From an uncultured Muribaculaceae bacterium (GTDB lineage Bacteria > Bacteroidota > Bacteroidia > Bacteroidales > Muribaculaceae): DNA of 64,000 bases. The stretch lies in contig CAJUHX010000001.1 of assembly GCA_910586455.1 (NCBI GenBank), positions 49,115-113,114 of the forward strand. Reading direction: 5' to 3'. Below, piece after piece: positions 46,453-55,224 of the stretch. Below the pieces are notes generated by a model that had not been told where the DNA came from, did not search any database, and saw only the letters and a list, made by a program, of their open reading frames with translations. How positions within the stretch are numbered: position 1 is the first letter of the stretch; every line of letters starts with the position of its first letter. A program made the position numbers and the translations under genes.

Positions 46453-46471
46453 TGCCTAAAAACTATCAACA

Positions 46472-47977
46472 ATGAAAATAAATTTCAAAAACATATTCGC
46501 CGCAGCCGCTTTGAGCCTTACCATGGTGGCTCTGCCATCCTGCGACTACCTGGACATCGAACCGGAAAAGACTCTGCCCGGCGAGAGCCTCGACTATACC
46601 CGCACCGAAGACATGTACGGAGCCGTCAGCGGCTGCTACTCGTCGATCCGCACCAACAACATGCACTGGATTGTAAATCTGATGACTGTAATCCGCGACG
46701 GCGATGTATGGTCGGGCCGTGTCGATGACCAGGGCGACCTTGTGACCATGGGCAACGCCTACCAGTACAACAGCTCATGGTGGGGCGTGAACGAAACCTG
46801 GCGCAACTACTATCAGATGATACGTATCTGTAACGAGGCCCTTGGTATTCTCGACAACTACGCACAGCATATCAGCGACGAAAACGACATGGCCAAGTAC
46901 CGCAGCTACTGCGGCGAGGTGCGCATAATCCGCGCCCTGGCATACTACCGCCTGGCCCAATTCTTCGGCAATGTGCCTATTCTGAACAACAACTATCAAG
47001 ACAACTTTACCCCCTCGACACGCGAAGTGGTGTATGAGTACGCGCTGATTGACCTCGACTACGCCATGAAGAACACACCCAAGGTACGCCCCAACCAGAT
47101 GGAACACGTGGGCGCGTTCTCGGGCTACACCGCGCAGGCCCTCGCCGCAAAAATATATCTGCAATTGGGCAACTACCAGCAGGTAAAGACTCTCACCGAC
47201 GAGATGATTAACAGCGGCCTGTTCCAGCTCTACCCCGACTACTACCAAATGTGGAAGATACCCGGACGCCTCTGCAACGAATCGCTCGCCGAATGTCAGG
47301 TAACCGACTTCGGCCTTGGCTCGGGTGACTATATCGGCGTAGACCAGTTCTTCAACTGCGCCGGCCCCACCATCAGCAACGACAACACCGTGCTCAAGAG
47401 CACCGGCGGCTGGAACTTCGTGGGTTACTTCGACAGCTTCTATAACTGGGCCATCGACCGCGGTGAAACCGTGCGCGCCACCACCTCCTTCCTGGTGGGC
47501 GGCACCACCACCCCTTCAGGCGACCTGGTGAAACCCGCCGGCAACCCCAACAACACCAATATCTGGAACGGCAAATGGTACCTGCCGCTCGATCAGTTTA
47601 CCGAAGGCCGAACCACCTACGGCAGCAACAACAATGTGCGCATACTGCGCTACGCCGACATATTGCTGATGAACGCCGAGGCAAAGGTGCGTCTTGGCGA
47701 GAACGGCGACACTCCTTTCAACCTTGTACGCAAACGCGCCAACATGCCTGAGCTTACCAACGTAACCGTCGACCAGATTATTGATGAGCGACGCATGGAG
47801 CTCTGCTGCGAATGGGGCGAGCGCTATGCCGACCTTGTCCGCACCGGCAAAGCTGCATCGGTTCTGGGTCCCAACGGATGGACTGCTGACAAAACCTACT
47901 TCCCCATACCCCAGACTCAGCTCGACCTGGCTCCGGACTTGCTGAACGAGCCATTCACCACTCTGACACTGTTCTAA
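46472..47977 (+). CDS. SusD/RagB-like glycan-binding lipoprotein
   Basis: 501 residues. Lipobox near residue 24 (ALPSCDYLD). Helical TPR-like start (SCDYLDIEP, TRTEDMYGAVSGCYSSI), and the late NVRILRYADILLMNAEA and ERRMEL blocks are SusD signatures. It is surface-exposed and caps the SusC barrel to capture glycan. It is 19 nt after susC and followed by a terminator-like hairpin. Confidence 0.96.
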   Translation: MKINFKNIFAAAALSLTMVALPSCDYLDIEPEKTLPGESLDYTRTEDMYGAVSGCYSSIRTNNMHWIVNLMTVIRDGDVWSGRVDDQGDLVTMGNAYQYNSSWWGVNETWRNYYQMIRICNEALGILDNYAQHISDENDMAKYRSYCGEVRIIRALAYYRLAQFFGNVPILNNNYQDNFTPSTREVVYEYALIDLDYAMKNTPKVRPNQMEHVGAFSGYTAQALAAKIYLQLGNYQQVKTLTDEMINSGLFQLYPDYYQMWKIPGRLCNESLAECQVTDFGLGSGDYIGVDQFFNCAGPTISNDNTVLKSTGGWNFVGYFDSFYNWAIDRGETVRATTSFLVGGTTTPSGDLVKPAGNPNNTNIWNGKWYLPLDQFTEGRTTYGSNNNVRILRYADILLMNAEAKVRLGENGDTPFNLVRKRANMPELTNVTVDQIIDERRMELCCEWGERYADLVRTGKAASVLGPNGWTADKTYFPIPQTQLDLAPDLLNEPFTTLTLF

Positions 47978-47988
47978 TAATCAATACG

Positions 47989-48021
47989 GCAGCGCGGTGC
48001 ATCGCGCACCGCGCTGCTTTT
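47989..48021 (+). terminator. Hairpin with T-run between susD and the enzyme genes
   Basis: 12-bp GC-rich stem (47989-48000 with 48006-48017), 5-nt loop, then TTTT. It may reduce transcription of the enzymes relative to susCD. Confidence 0.72.
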
Positions 48022-48036
48022 CAATAATCCGATGCC

Positions 48037-50142
48037 ATGAACTTACGCTTATCCATCATCCTCGCCACAATGGCGCTGACAGCGCTGACTGTCCCGGCTG
48101 CCACCGATTCAATCAGGGTGGTCAAAGGGCAGGTAAGCGACTACTTTATCACCGTAACTCCGCAGCATACCATACGGGGCACCGTGTGTGGTCCTGATGG
48201 CCGGGCTCTCGAAGGCGCCACTGTAATGTTCTTCGCCAGCCCCATACATGCCACAACCGATGCCGACGGACGTTTCAGCATCACCGGCTCGCCGGCCGAC
48301 ACCGCCCTCTACGTATACTATCCGGGCATGCAGCTGGAAAACCACTTCACCGCAGGCCGCACCGATGGCGTACGTGTGCAGCTGCGCCCCGCCGGGCCTC
48401 GCGCTCTGCAAGCCCGCACCAAGGCCGTGGCCACCCGGTGGTACGACCACGACAATTATAAACCGCAGACTTTCTGCAACCCCATCAACATCAACTATAA
48501 CTTCGAGCCTTACAACAACAATGTACGGCCCAACGGCTCGTTCCGCTCTTCGGCCGACCCCATGGCCCTGATGTACGGCAATGAAGCCTTCCTCTTCTCA
48601 ACCAATCAGGACGGATTCCACTACTCGCGCGACTTCACCGAGTGGGAATTCGCTTTGGCCTCGTTCAAACGCCGTCCGACCGACGACGACCAGTGCGCCC
48701 CTGCAGCATATGTCAGCGGCGACACCCTGTTCTACACCGGTTCTACCTACGAGGGCCTGCCCGTATGGTACAGCACCGACCCCAAATCAGGAAAATTCCG
48801 CCGCGCCGTCGACCGCAATGCCCTTCCCTCGTGGGACCCCTGCCTGTTTCTCGACGACGACGGCAAACTATATCTCTACTACGGCTCCAGCAACGAATAC
48901 CCGCTCAAAGGAGTACAGGTGAGCCGTCAGGACTTCTACCCGGTATCGAAAATACACGATGTCATGGCCCTGCATCCCGACGAACACGGCTGGGAACGCT
49001 TTGGCATGAACAACGACGACACCTCCACCCTGGCCCCATTTACCGAGGGTGCATACATGACCAAGCACAACGGCCGCTACTATCTGCAGTACGGCGCGCC
49101 GGGCACCGAGTTCAAGGTATACGCCGACGGCGTGTACGTGTCGGACAGCCCTCTTGGTCCCTTTGTATATCAGAAGCATAACCCCATGAGCTACAAGCCC
49201 GGCGGATATGTACAAGGCTCGGGCCACGGAGGCACCTTCCGTGACTCCAACGGCAACTACTGGCATGTATCCACCTGCATGCTGTCGCTCAAATACAAGT
49301 TCGAGCGCCGCATCGGCCTATACCCAACGGCATTCGACTCCGACGGCGTGATGTACTCCTCGGCCGCTTTCGGCGACTATCCCAACTACAACGCTCTGCA
49401 CAACATAACCAATCCGGCCGCACGCTTCGCCGGCTGGATGCTGCTAAGCTACCGCAAACCGGTGACGGTATCGTCGACCGACAGCACATATGTGGCGGCA
49501 AACGCCACCGACGAGTCGATGCGCACATACTGGGCCGCAGCCGGCAGCGCACCCGGCGAATGGATTGCCGTTGACCTGCTGCGGCCTGTGACTGTGCGAG
49601 CCATACAGCTCAACCACTACGACCATAAGACCGACCAGCACGACCGAGCCAGCGACCTCTACCACCAGTACCGCGTGTATGCCTCGGACAACGGCAGCGA
49701 CTGGACTCTGATAGCCGACAAGAGCGATAACGACAAAGATGTGCCCCACGACTATATAGAGCTGGCCACCCCGCTGCAGACACGCCATATAAAGGTGGAG
49801 AACCTGCACATGCCCACCGGCCATTTTGCAGTATCGGGCCTGCGTGTGTTCGGCAATGCCGACGGCCCTGCGCCGGCCACCCCTAAGGGCCTGAAGGCTG
49901 TACGCTCCAAAACCGACCCTCGCAATGCCATGATAAGCTGGAAAGCTGTCGACAAAGCGTACGGATATAATGTATATTACGGCATAGCGCCCGACAAACT
50001 CTATAACGCCATAACCGTGCTCGACGGCACAAGCTACGACATGCGTGGCCTTGACCGCGACAGCGACTACTATTTTGCCATCGAGGCTCTGGGCGAGAGC
50101 GGACGCTCCGATATTTCAAAAGCAATTAAACCGATTAAATAG
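48037..50142 (+). CDS. GH43-like multidomain secreted protein (regulatory-like, five-blade propeller, discoidin, Fn3)
   Basis: 701 residues. Signal peptide to about 22; a carboxypeptidase-regulatory-like beta domain (about 45-118); a GH43/62-type propeller (about 135-455) with candidate acids Asp174 (SSADPMAL), Asp267 (SWDPCLF) and Glu337 (FTEGAYM); an F5/8 type C (CBM32-like) domain (about 475-610); and a fibronectin III domain (about 615-700). It would bind and perhaps trim side chains of the glycan. GH43 proteins usually cut arabinosides or xylosides, so its job in a beta-glucan locus is unclear. Confidence 0.8.
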   Translation: MNLRLSIILATMALTALTVPAATDSIRVVKGQVSDYFITVTPQHTIRGTVCGPDGRALEGATVMFFASPIHATTDADGRFSITGSPADTALYVYYPGMQLENHFTAGRTDGVRVQLRPAGPRALQARTKAVATRWYDHDNYKPQTFCNPININYNFEPYNNNVRPNGSFRSSADPMALMYGNEAFLFSTNQDGFHYSRDFTEWEFALASFKRRPTDDDQCAPAAYVSGDTLFYTGSTYEGLPVWYSTDPKSGKFRRAVDRNALPSWDPCLFLDDDGKLYLYYGSSNEYPLKGVQVSRQDFYPVSKIHDVMALHPDEHGWERFGMNNDDTSTLAPFTEGAYMTKHNGRYYLQYGAPGTEFKVYADGVYVSDSPLGPFVYQKHNPMSYKPGGYVQGSGHGGTFRDSNGNYWHVSTCMLSLKYKFERRIGLYPTAFDSDGVMYSSAAFGDYPNYNALHNITNPAARFAGWMLLSYRKPVTVSSTDSTYVAANATDESMRTYWAAAGSAPGEWIAVDLLRPVTVRAIQLNHYDHKTDQHDRASDLYHQYRVYASDNGSDWTLIADKSDNDKDVPHDYIELATPLQTRHIKVENLHMPTGHFAVSGLRVFGNADGPAPATPKGLKAVRSKTDPRNAMISWKAVDKAYGYNVYYGIAPDKLYNAITVLDGTSYDMRGLDRDSDYYFAIEALGESGRSDISKAIKPIK

Positions 50143-50157
50143 ATTAAACAGTACTAC

Positions 50158-51558
50158 ATGAGATTGAACTTTAAATTCCTATTTGTAGCTCTCGCATCGT
50201 TCGGACTTGCATCCTGCACCGGCTGTACCAAAGCATCTGACGAAGAGCTGGAAAAGAAACCCGGCAACGAGGAAAGCGCCTTTGCTGACGATGACGAATT
50301 TCTCGACTGGCTCCAACGCACCCACTTCAACTACATGTGGGAGGGTGCCGAACCTACCTCGGGCCTGGCTCCGGAACGAATCCACATGGACAATGTGTAC
50401 CCCGACAACGACAAACAGGTAATTACCACCGGCGGCTCGGGCTTCGGTATCGCCGGTATCATAGCCGCCATGGACCGCGGTTTCATTACCCGCGGCGAGG
50501 GTGTGGAGCGTCTGGCCAAAATAGTTGACTATCTGGGCAAAGCCGACCGTTTCCACGGTGTATGGCCTCACTGGCTCGACGGCCCCACCGGCAAGGTGAA
50601 GCCTTTCGGCCAGAAAGATAACGGTGGCGACCTGGTGGAGAGTTCATTCCTGATGGCAAGTCTGCTGGCCGCCCGCGAGTATCTCAAAGACGGCAACGAG
50701 CAGGAGAAGCAGGTGGCCGAGGGTATCGACAAACTGTGGCGCGACATGGAATTCGACTGGTACACCCGCGGAGGCCGGGACGTGCTGTACTGGCACTGGT
50801 CGCCCGAATACCAGTGGGAGATGAACTTCCCGCTCGAAGGCTACAACGAGTGCCTGATTACCTACGTGCTGGCAGCATCGTCGCCCACACACAGCATACC
50901 GGCCTCGGCCTACCACAAAGGCTGGGCCCGCGACGGCGGCATAGTGAGCGACAAAAAGTTCATGGGCCTGCCCCTGATACTGAAACACAATGGCGCCGAA
51001 GCCACCGGCGGCCCCTTGTTCTGGAGCCACTATTCATATATCGGCCTGGACCCGCGCGGCCTCAAGGACCAATACGCCGATTACTGGCAGCTAAATGTAA
51101 ACCACGCCAAGTCGAACTATCTCTACTGCGTTTCCAATCCACATAATTACAAGGGCTATGGCGAGGATTGCTGGGGTCTGACCGCCTCGTATTCCACCGC
51201 CGGATACTCGGCCCATGCTCCCAACAATGACCTCGGCGTGATTACCCCCACAGCAGCACTGTCGTCGATGCCCTATACTCCCGAGGAATCGATGCGCGCC
51301 GCACGATATTTCTACTCCAAGGGCCAGCAGATGCGCGGCAAATACGGCTTCTACGACGCCTTCAGCGAGCAGGACAACTGGATTACCCCCCGCTATCTGG
51401 CCATCGACCAGCTGACCATAGCACCGATGATTGAAAACTACCGCAGCGGCCTTATATGGAACCTCTTTATGGGGGCGCCTGAAATACAGGAAGGCCTGCG
51501 TAAACTCGGTTTCGAAACATCAAAACACCAAGAATCTGTTATCTGCGTTATATCATAA
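50158..51558 (+). CDS. GH144-like endo-beta-1,2-glucanase family (glucoamylase-like) lipoprotein
   Basis: 466 residues, lipobox at about Cys20. The alpha6-barrel 'glucoamylase' (PF10091) pattern is clear: FNYMWEGAEPTSGLAPER, TTGGSGFGIAGI, FHGVWPHWLDG, then DNGGDLVESSFL with Asp154, Asp158 and Glu161, the acidic spacing known in GH144. GH144 enzymes cut beta-1,2-glucan to short sophoro-oligosaccharides. The adjacent GH3 enzyme could finish these to glucose. Specificity is inferred from family and context. Confidence 0.85.
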   Translation: MRLNFKFLFVALASFGLASCTGCTKASDEELEKKPGNEESAFADDDEFLDWLQRTHFNYMWEGAEPTSGLAPERIHMDNVYPDNDKQVITTGGSGFGIAGIIAAMDRGFITRGEGVERLAKIVDYLGKADRFHGVWPHWLDGPTGKVKPFGQKDNGGDLVESSFLMASLLAAREYLKDGNEQEKQVAEGIDKLWRDMEFDWYTRGGRDVLYWHWSPEYQWEMNFPLEGYNECLITYVLAASSPTHSIPASAYHKGWARDGGIVSDKKFMGLPLILKHNGAEATGGPLFWSHYSYIGLDPRGLKDQYADYWQLNVNHAKSNYLYCVSNPHNYKGYGEDCWGLTASYSTAGYSAHAPNNDLGVITPTAALSSMPYTPEESMRAARYFYSKGQQMRGKYGFYDAFSEQDNWITPRYLAIDQLTIAPMIENYRSGLIWNLFMGAPEIQEGLRKLGFETSKHQESVICVIS

Positions 51559-51583
51559 CCCGAAAACCGTTTAATTACCATAT

Positions 51584-53878
51584 ATGAAACTGAAATCCAT
51601 AATTTACTCGGCTGCCGCGGCGCTGGCTTTGACTGCCATGGCATCATGCGGCCAGAAGCAGTCGGGAGGCGATTCGGAAATGAACGCCTTTATAGACGAG
51701 CTCATGGGCAGAATGACCCTTGAGGAAAAACTCGGCCAGCTCAACCTGCCGGCTTCCGACGATATCGTCACCGGACAAGCCCAGAGCAGCAACATCGGCA
51801 CCATGGTGTCCAAAGGCCAGGTGGGCGGAGTGTTCAATATCAAAGGCGTGGCAAAAATCAAAGAACTGCAGCGCATTGCCGTGGAGGAAAGCCGTCTGGG
51901 CATACCTCTGCTGTTCGGCATGGACGTAATCCACGGCTACGAAACCGTATTCCCCATTCCGCTGGGCCTTTCCTGCTCATGGGATACCACCGCCATAGAG
52001 CGCTCGGCCCGTATAGCCGCCATCGAGGCCTCGGCAGCCGGTATCTGCTGGACCTTCAGCCCCATGGTCGACATCTGCCGCGACGCACGCTGGGGCCGCG
52101 CTTCTGAAGGCTCGGGCGAAGACCCCTTCCTGGGTGCTGCCATATCTCGTGCCATGGTTCACGGCTATCAGGGCGACAACCTGGAGCGCAACGACGAAAT
52201 CATGGCCTGTGTGAAACACTTCGCCCTCTACGGCGCACCCGACGGAGGCCGCGACTACAACACAGTGGATATGAGCCGACAGCGTATGTTCAACGAATAT
52301 TTCGCGCCCTATAAGGCAGGAGCTGAGGCCGGAGCAGGCTCGTTTATGACCTCGTTCAACACCATCGACGGCGTGCCGGCCACCGCCAACCGCTGGCTGC
52401 TGACCGATGTACTCCGCGACCAATGGGGCTGGAACGGCTTTATCGTTACCGACTACACCGCCATTTCGGAGATGATTGAACACGGTCTGGGCGACCTGCA
52501 GACTGTATCGGCTCTGGCTCTGAAAGCCGGTACCGACATGGACATGGTGGCCGACGGATTCAATGGCACCCTGGCAAAGAGCCTCGACGAAGGTTTGGTC
52601 GACATGGGTCAGATTGATGCCGCCGTACGCCGCATACTTGAGGCAAAATACAAACTCGGCCTTTTCAAGGATCCCTACAAGTATATATCGGAAGAACGCG
52701 AAAAGACCGACATCTACACTCCCGAACATCGCCTTGAGGCTCGCAAGATAGCTACCGAAACCTTTGTGCTGCTGAAAAACGAGGGCAATCTGCTGCCGCT
52801 GCAGAAAAGCGGTCGCATAGCCGTGATTGGTCCGCTGGCTAACACCCGCGCCAACATGCCCGGCACATGGAGCGTGGCCGCCGCAGCCGAAAAATACAAA
52901 ACTCTCTATGAAGGTGTGCGCGATGCCGTGGGCGACCGTGCCACTGTAGTCTACGCCAAAGGCTCGAACCTTACCGCCGATGCCGAACTTGAGGCAAACG
53001 CCACCATGTTCGGCCGCGAGATGCGCGACGAACGTTCCGAGCAGCAACTGCTGGCCGAAGCTCTGAGCGTGGCCCGTTCGAGCGATGTCATTATAGCCGC
53101 TCTGGGCGAGTCGTCGGAATTCAGCGGCGAATCGTCGAGCCGCAGCGATATTTCGCTGCCCGATACCCAGCGCCGCCTGCTCGAGGCCCTGCTTGCCACA
53201 GGTAAGCCTGTAGTGATGCTTAACTTCTCGGGCCGTCCGACCATACTTAGCTGGGAAAGTGAGCATGTACCCGCTATAATGAATGTATGGTTCGGCGGTT
53301 CGGAAGCTGCCGACGCCATTGCCGACGTTGTATTCGGCGATGTAGTGCCCTCAGGCAAACTCACCATGAGCATGCCCCGCAACATGGGTCAGATTCCGGT
53401 GTACTACAACCACTTCAACACCGGCCGACCCAAACAGCAGGATGTGAAATTCGAGAAATTCCGCTCGGGCTACATCGACTCGCCCAACTCACCGCTCTAT
53501 CCCTTCGGCTACGGTCTGAGCTACACCACCTTCGACTACTCCGACCTCACCCTCTCGGCCACCGAGATGACAGCCGACGGCAGCATCCGTGCCAGCGTGA
53601 AAGTAACCAACAGCGGCAAGTATGACGCCGACGAGATTGTACAGCTCTACATCCGCGATATGGTAGGCACTTCGGCCCGCCCCGTAAAGGAGCTTAAAGG
53701 TTTCAAGCGTGTGCACATCAAGGCCGGCGAAACTGCCGTGGTGGACTTCGACATAACAGTAGACCTGCTGAAGTACTATAACTTCGAACTCGAATATGTG
53801 GCCGAACCCGGCGAATTCGCCGTAATGGCAGGCCCCGACAGCGAACGCCTGCAGTCGCAGACCTTCACTCTAAAATAA
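51584..53878 (+). CDS. GH3 beta-glucosidase lipoprotein
   Basis: 764 residues, lipobox at about Cys21. GH3 N-terminal barrel (MTLEEKLGQLNLP; FGMDVIHGYETVFPIPL; DARWGRASEGSGEDPFL), nucleophile Asp in FIVTDYTAI, the second domain with GESSEFSGESSSRSDISLP carrying the acid/base region, and a C-terminal fibronectin-like domain (PFGYGLSYTTFDYS ... VQLYIRD). It hydrolyses beta-glucosides in the periplasm or on the surface. Last gene of the PUL; a perfect palindromic terminator follows. Confidence 0.95.
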   Translation: MKLKSIIYSAAAALALTAMASCGQKQSGGDSEMNAFIDELMGRMTLEEKLGQLNLPASDDIVTGQAQSSNIGTMVSKGQVGGVFNIKGVAKIKELQRIAVEESRLGIPLLFGMDVIHGYETVFPIPLGLSCSWDTTAIERSARIAAIEASAAGICWTFSPMVDICRDARWGRASEGSGEDPFLGAAISRAMVHGYQGDNLERNDEIMACVKHFALYGAPDGGRDYNTVDMSRQRMFNEYFAPYKAGAEAGAGSFMTSFNTIDGVPATANRWLLTDVLRDQWGWNGFIVTDYTAISEMIEHGLGDLQTVSALALKAGTDMDMVADGFNGTLAKSLDEGLVDMGQIDAAVRRILEAKYKLGLFKDPYKYISEEREKTDIYTPEHRLEARKIATETFVLLKNEGNLLPLQKSGRIAVIGPLANTRANMPGTWSVAAAAEKYKTLYEGVRDAVGDRATVVYAKGSNLTADAELEANATMFGREMRDERSEQQLLAEALSVARSSDVIIAALGESSEFSGESSSRSDISLPDTQRRLLEALLATGKPVVMLNFSGRPTILSWESEHVPAIMNVWFGGSEAADAIADVVFGDVVPSGKLTMSMPRNMGQIPVYYNHFNTGRPKQQDVKFEKFRSGYIDSPNSPLYPFGYGLSYTTFDYSDLTLSATEMTADGSIRASVKVTNSGKYDADEIVQLYIRDMVGTSARPVKELKGFKRVHIKAGETAVVDFDITVDLLKYYNFELEYVAEPGEFAVMAGPDSERLQSQTFTLK

Positions 53879-53891
53879 CGTTACTATAAGA

Positions 53892-53940
53892 TAATAAGCA
53901 AGCGGGCTGTCCGGAATCCGGACAGCCCGCTTGCTTATTA
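53892..53940. terminator. Perfect 24-bp palindromic bidirectional terminator
   Basis: Arms 53892-53915 and 53917-53940 are exactly complementary around one base; GC-rich core with A/T ends, between the convergent GH3 and mdh genes. Confidence 0.85.
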
Positions 53941-53946
53941 GTAATA

Positions 53947-54945
53947 TCAAAGGTTGGGGTTGATTTCTTTCCACTTGTCAATCGGGGGCATCACACCCAT
54001 GGCGATTACTTCGTCGCGCAGGGCACAAAGGTGCCGGTAGCTGCGCTGGAGTTCGGCATGTTCTTCGGCTGTACCTCCTACAATTTCGGCTCTTACGCCG
54101 TCTTTGGTTATGGTGGTTTCAGCGGCCATCATAATGTGACTGAACTCTCCGTTGTTGATATATGCTCCTGCAGGCCAGCGGAAAGCTTCACCTCCCATGG
54201 CTGCACGAATCATCTCTACCGACAGATAAGCCGAGCTCTGGAACGAGCTGCGACCGCGCAGGTCAATAATGTGTTTGCCGCCCTGCACCACATTGTGGCG
54301 TATTCCTTCCCAGTCGGCTACCGGCAACTTCTCGGAACCGATAATTTCGAGCAGCGGAGTGCCGGCCACACGTGCTGTAGATGCGAATACGGCCATCTGT
54401 TCGCCGTGTCCGCCGTAGGTACGGCAGTTTACCACTTCGTCGGGAGCCAGATTGAAGTACTTGGCCAGTTCGCTGCGCAGGCGTGTGGAATCGAGCGCGG
54501 CCAGAGTGGTAACCTGCGAGGGCTTCAGGCCCGAATAAAGCAGAGTTATAAGGCCGGTGATGTCAGCGGGATTGAACACCACCACAATATGCTTGACATC
54601 GGGGCAGTACAGTCTTACATTCTTGCCGAATTCCTCGGCTATTCCGGCATTGCCCTTGAGCAGGTCTTCGCGGGTCAGGCCGGCCTTACGTGCCGCCCCG
54701 CCGGAGTTGACTATGTAGGCTGCACCGGTCAGAGCCTCCTTAATATCGGAGGTGAAGGTAAGGTTCAGACCCTCGAATCCGCATTGCAGCAGTTCTTCGG
54801 CCACGCCTTCCAGCCCCGGTGCATACGGGTCGTAAAGACAGATGTTAGGGGTAAGACCCATCATAATTGCAGTCTGGGCCATATTGGAACCGATCATGCC
54901 GGCTGCGCCGACAACCACCAGTTTTTCGTTTGTGAGATACTTCAT
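53947..54945 (-). CDS. mdh: Malate dehydrogenase
   Basis: 332 residues. NAD-binding LVVVGAAGMIGSNMAQ, the VNSGGAARKAGLTREDLLKGN substrate loop with Arg, VVFNPADI and the late CRTYGGHGEQM with the catalytic His. It interconverts malate and oxaloacetate, feeding fumarate reductase. Cytoplasmic, monocistronic by position. Confidence 0.93.
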   Translation of the reverse strand: MKYLTNEKLVVVGAAGMIGSNMAQTAIMMGLTPNICLYDPYAPGLEGVAEELLQCGFEGLNLTFTSDIKEALTGAAYIVNSGGAARKAGLTREDLLKGNAGIAEEFGKNVRLYCPDVKHIVVVFNPADITGLITLLYSGLKPSQVTTLAALDSTRLRSELAKYFNLAPDEVVNCRTYGGHGEQMAVFASTARVAGTPLLEIIGSEKLPVADWEGIRHNVVQGGKHIIDLRGRSSFQSSAYLSVEMIRAAMGGEAFRWPAGAYINNGEFSHIMMAAETTITKDGVRAEIVGGTAEEHAELQRSYRHLCALRDEVIAMGVMPPIDKWKEINPNL

Positions 54946-55027
54946 ATCAGTAGTAGTTTAATCTACCGTGTAAACAATCAGGCGCCGAAAAGGTTCATTG
55001 CCACCCCCAAAAACGCGGAACAGCTTT

Positions 55028-55125
55028 GCTCGCTGCGCTCGCTACGCCGATCCTTGTCACGCGACCGGGGCTGCCCATGGCAGCCCGGTTCTGTGCCAAA
55101 GGGCGTCAGAACGAGCGCAGCGAGC
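55028..55125. repeat. Nested palindrome upstream of the RAYT transposase
   Basis: Outer arms 55028-55041 and 55112-55125 (14 bp, perfect). Inner hairpin at 55065-55088 (arms about 10 bp with one bulge around CAT). On the minus strand the region is preceded by GTGG (complement of 55152-55155 area). It looks like a REP/BIME-type element next to its transposase. Confidence 0.65.
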
Positions 55126-55168
55126 GATGGCGTAGTGCAGGCGCCACATTAAAAAAGTACAAAATTGC

Positions 55169-55199
55169 TTGCTTATAAATGTTTTAGTTATTATCTTTG
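55169..55199 (+). promoter_or_regulatory. Promoter of the RAYT gene
   Basis: TTG at 55169-55171, 20-nt spacer, TATCTTTG at 55192-55199; this places the start at ATG 55225, not the earlier in-frame codon at 55165. Confidence 0.72.
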
Positions 55200-55224
55200 C
55201 GCGCAAGCCTTAAACCAACAGCTT

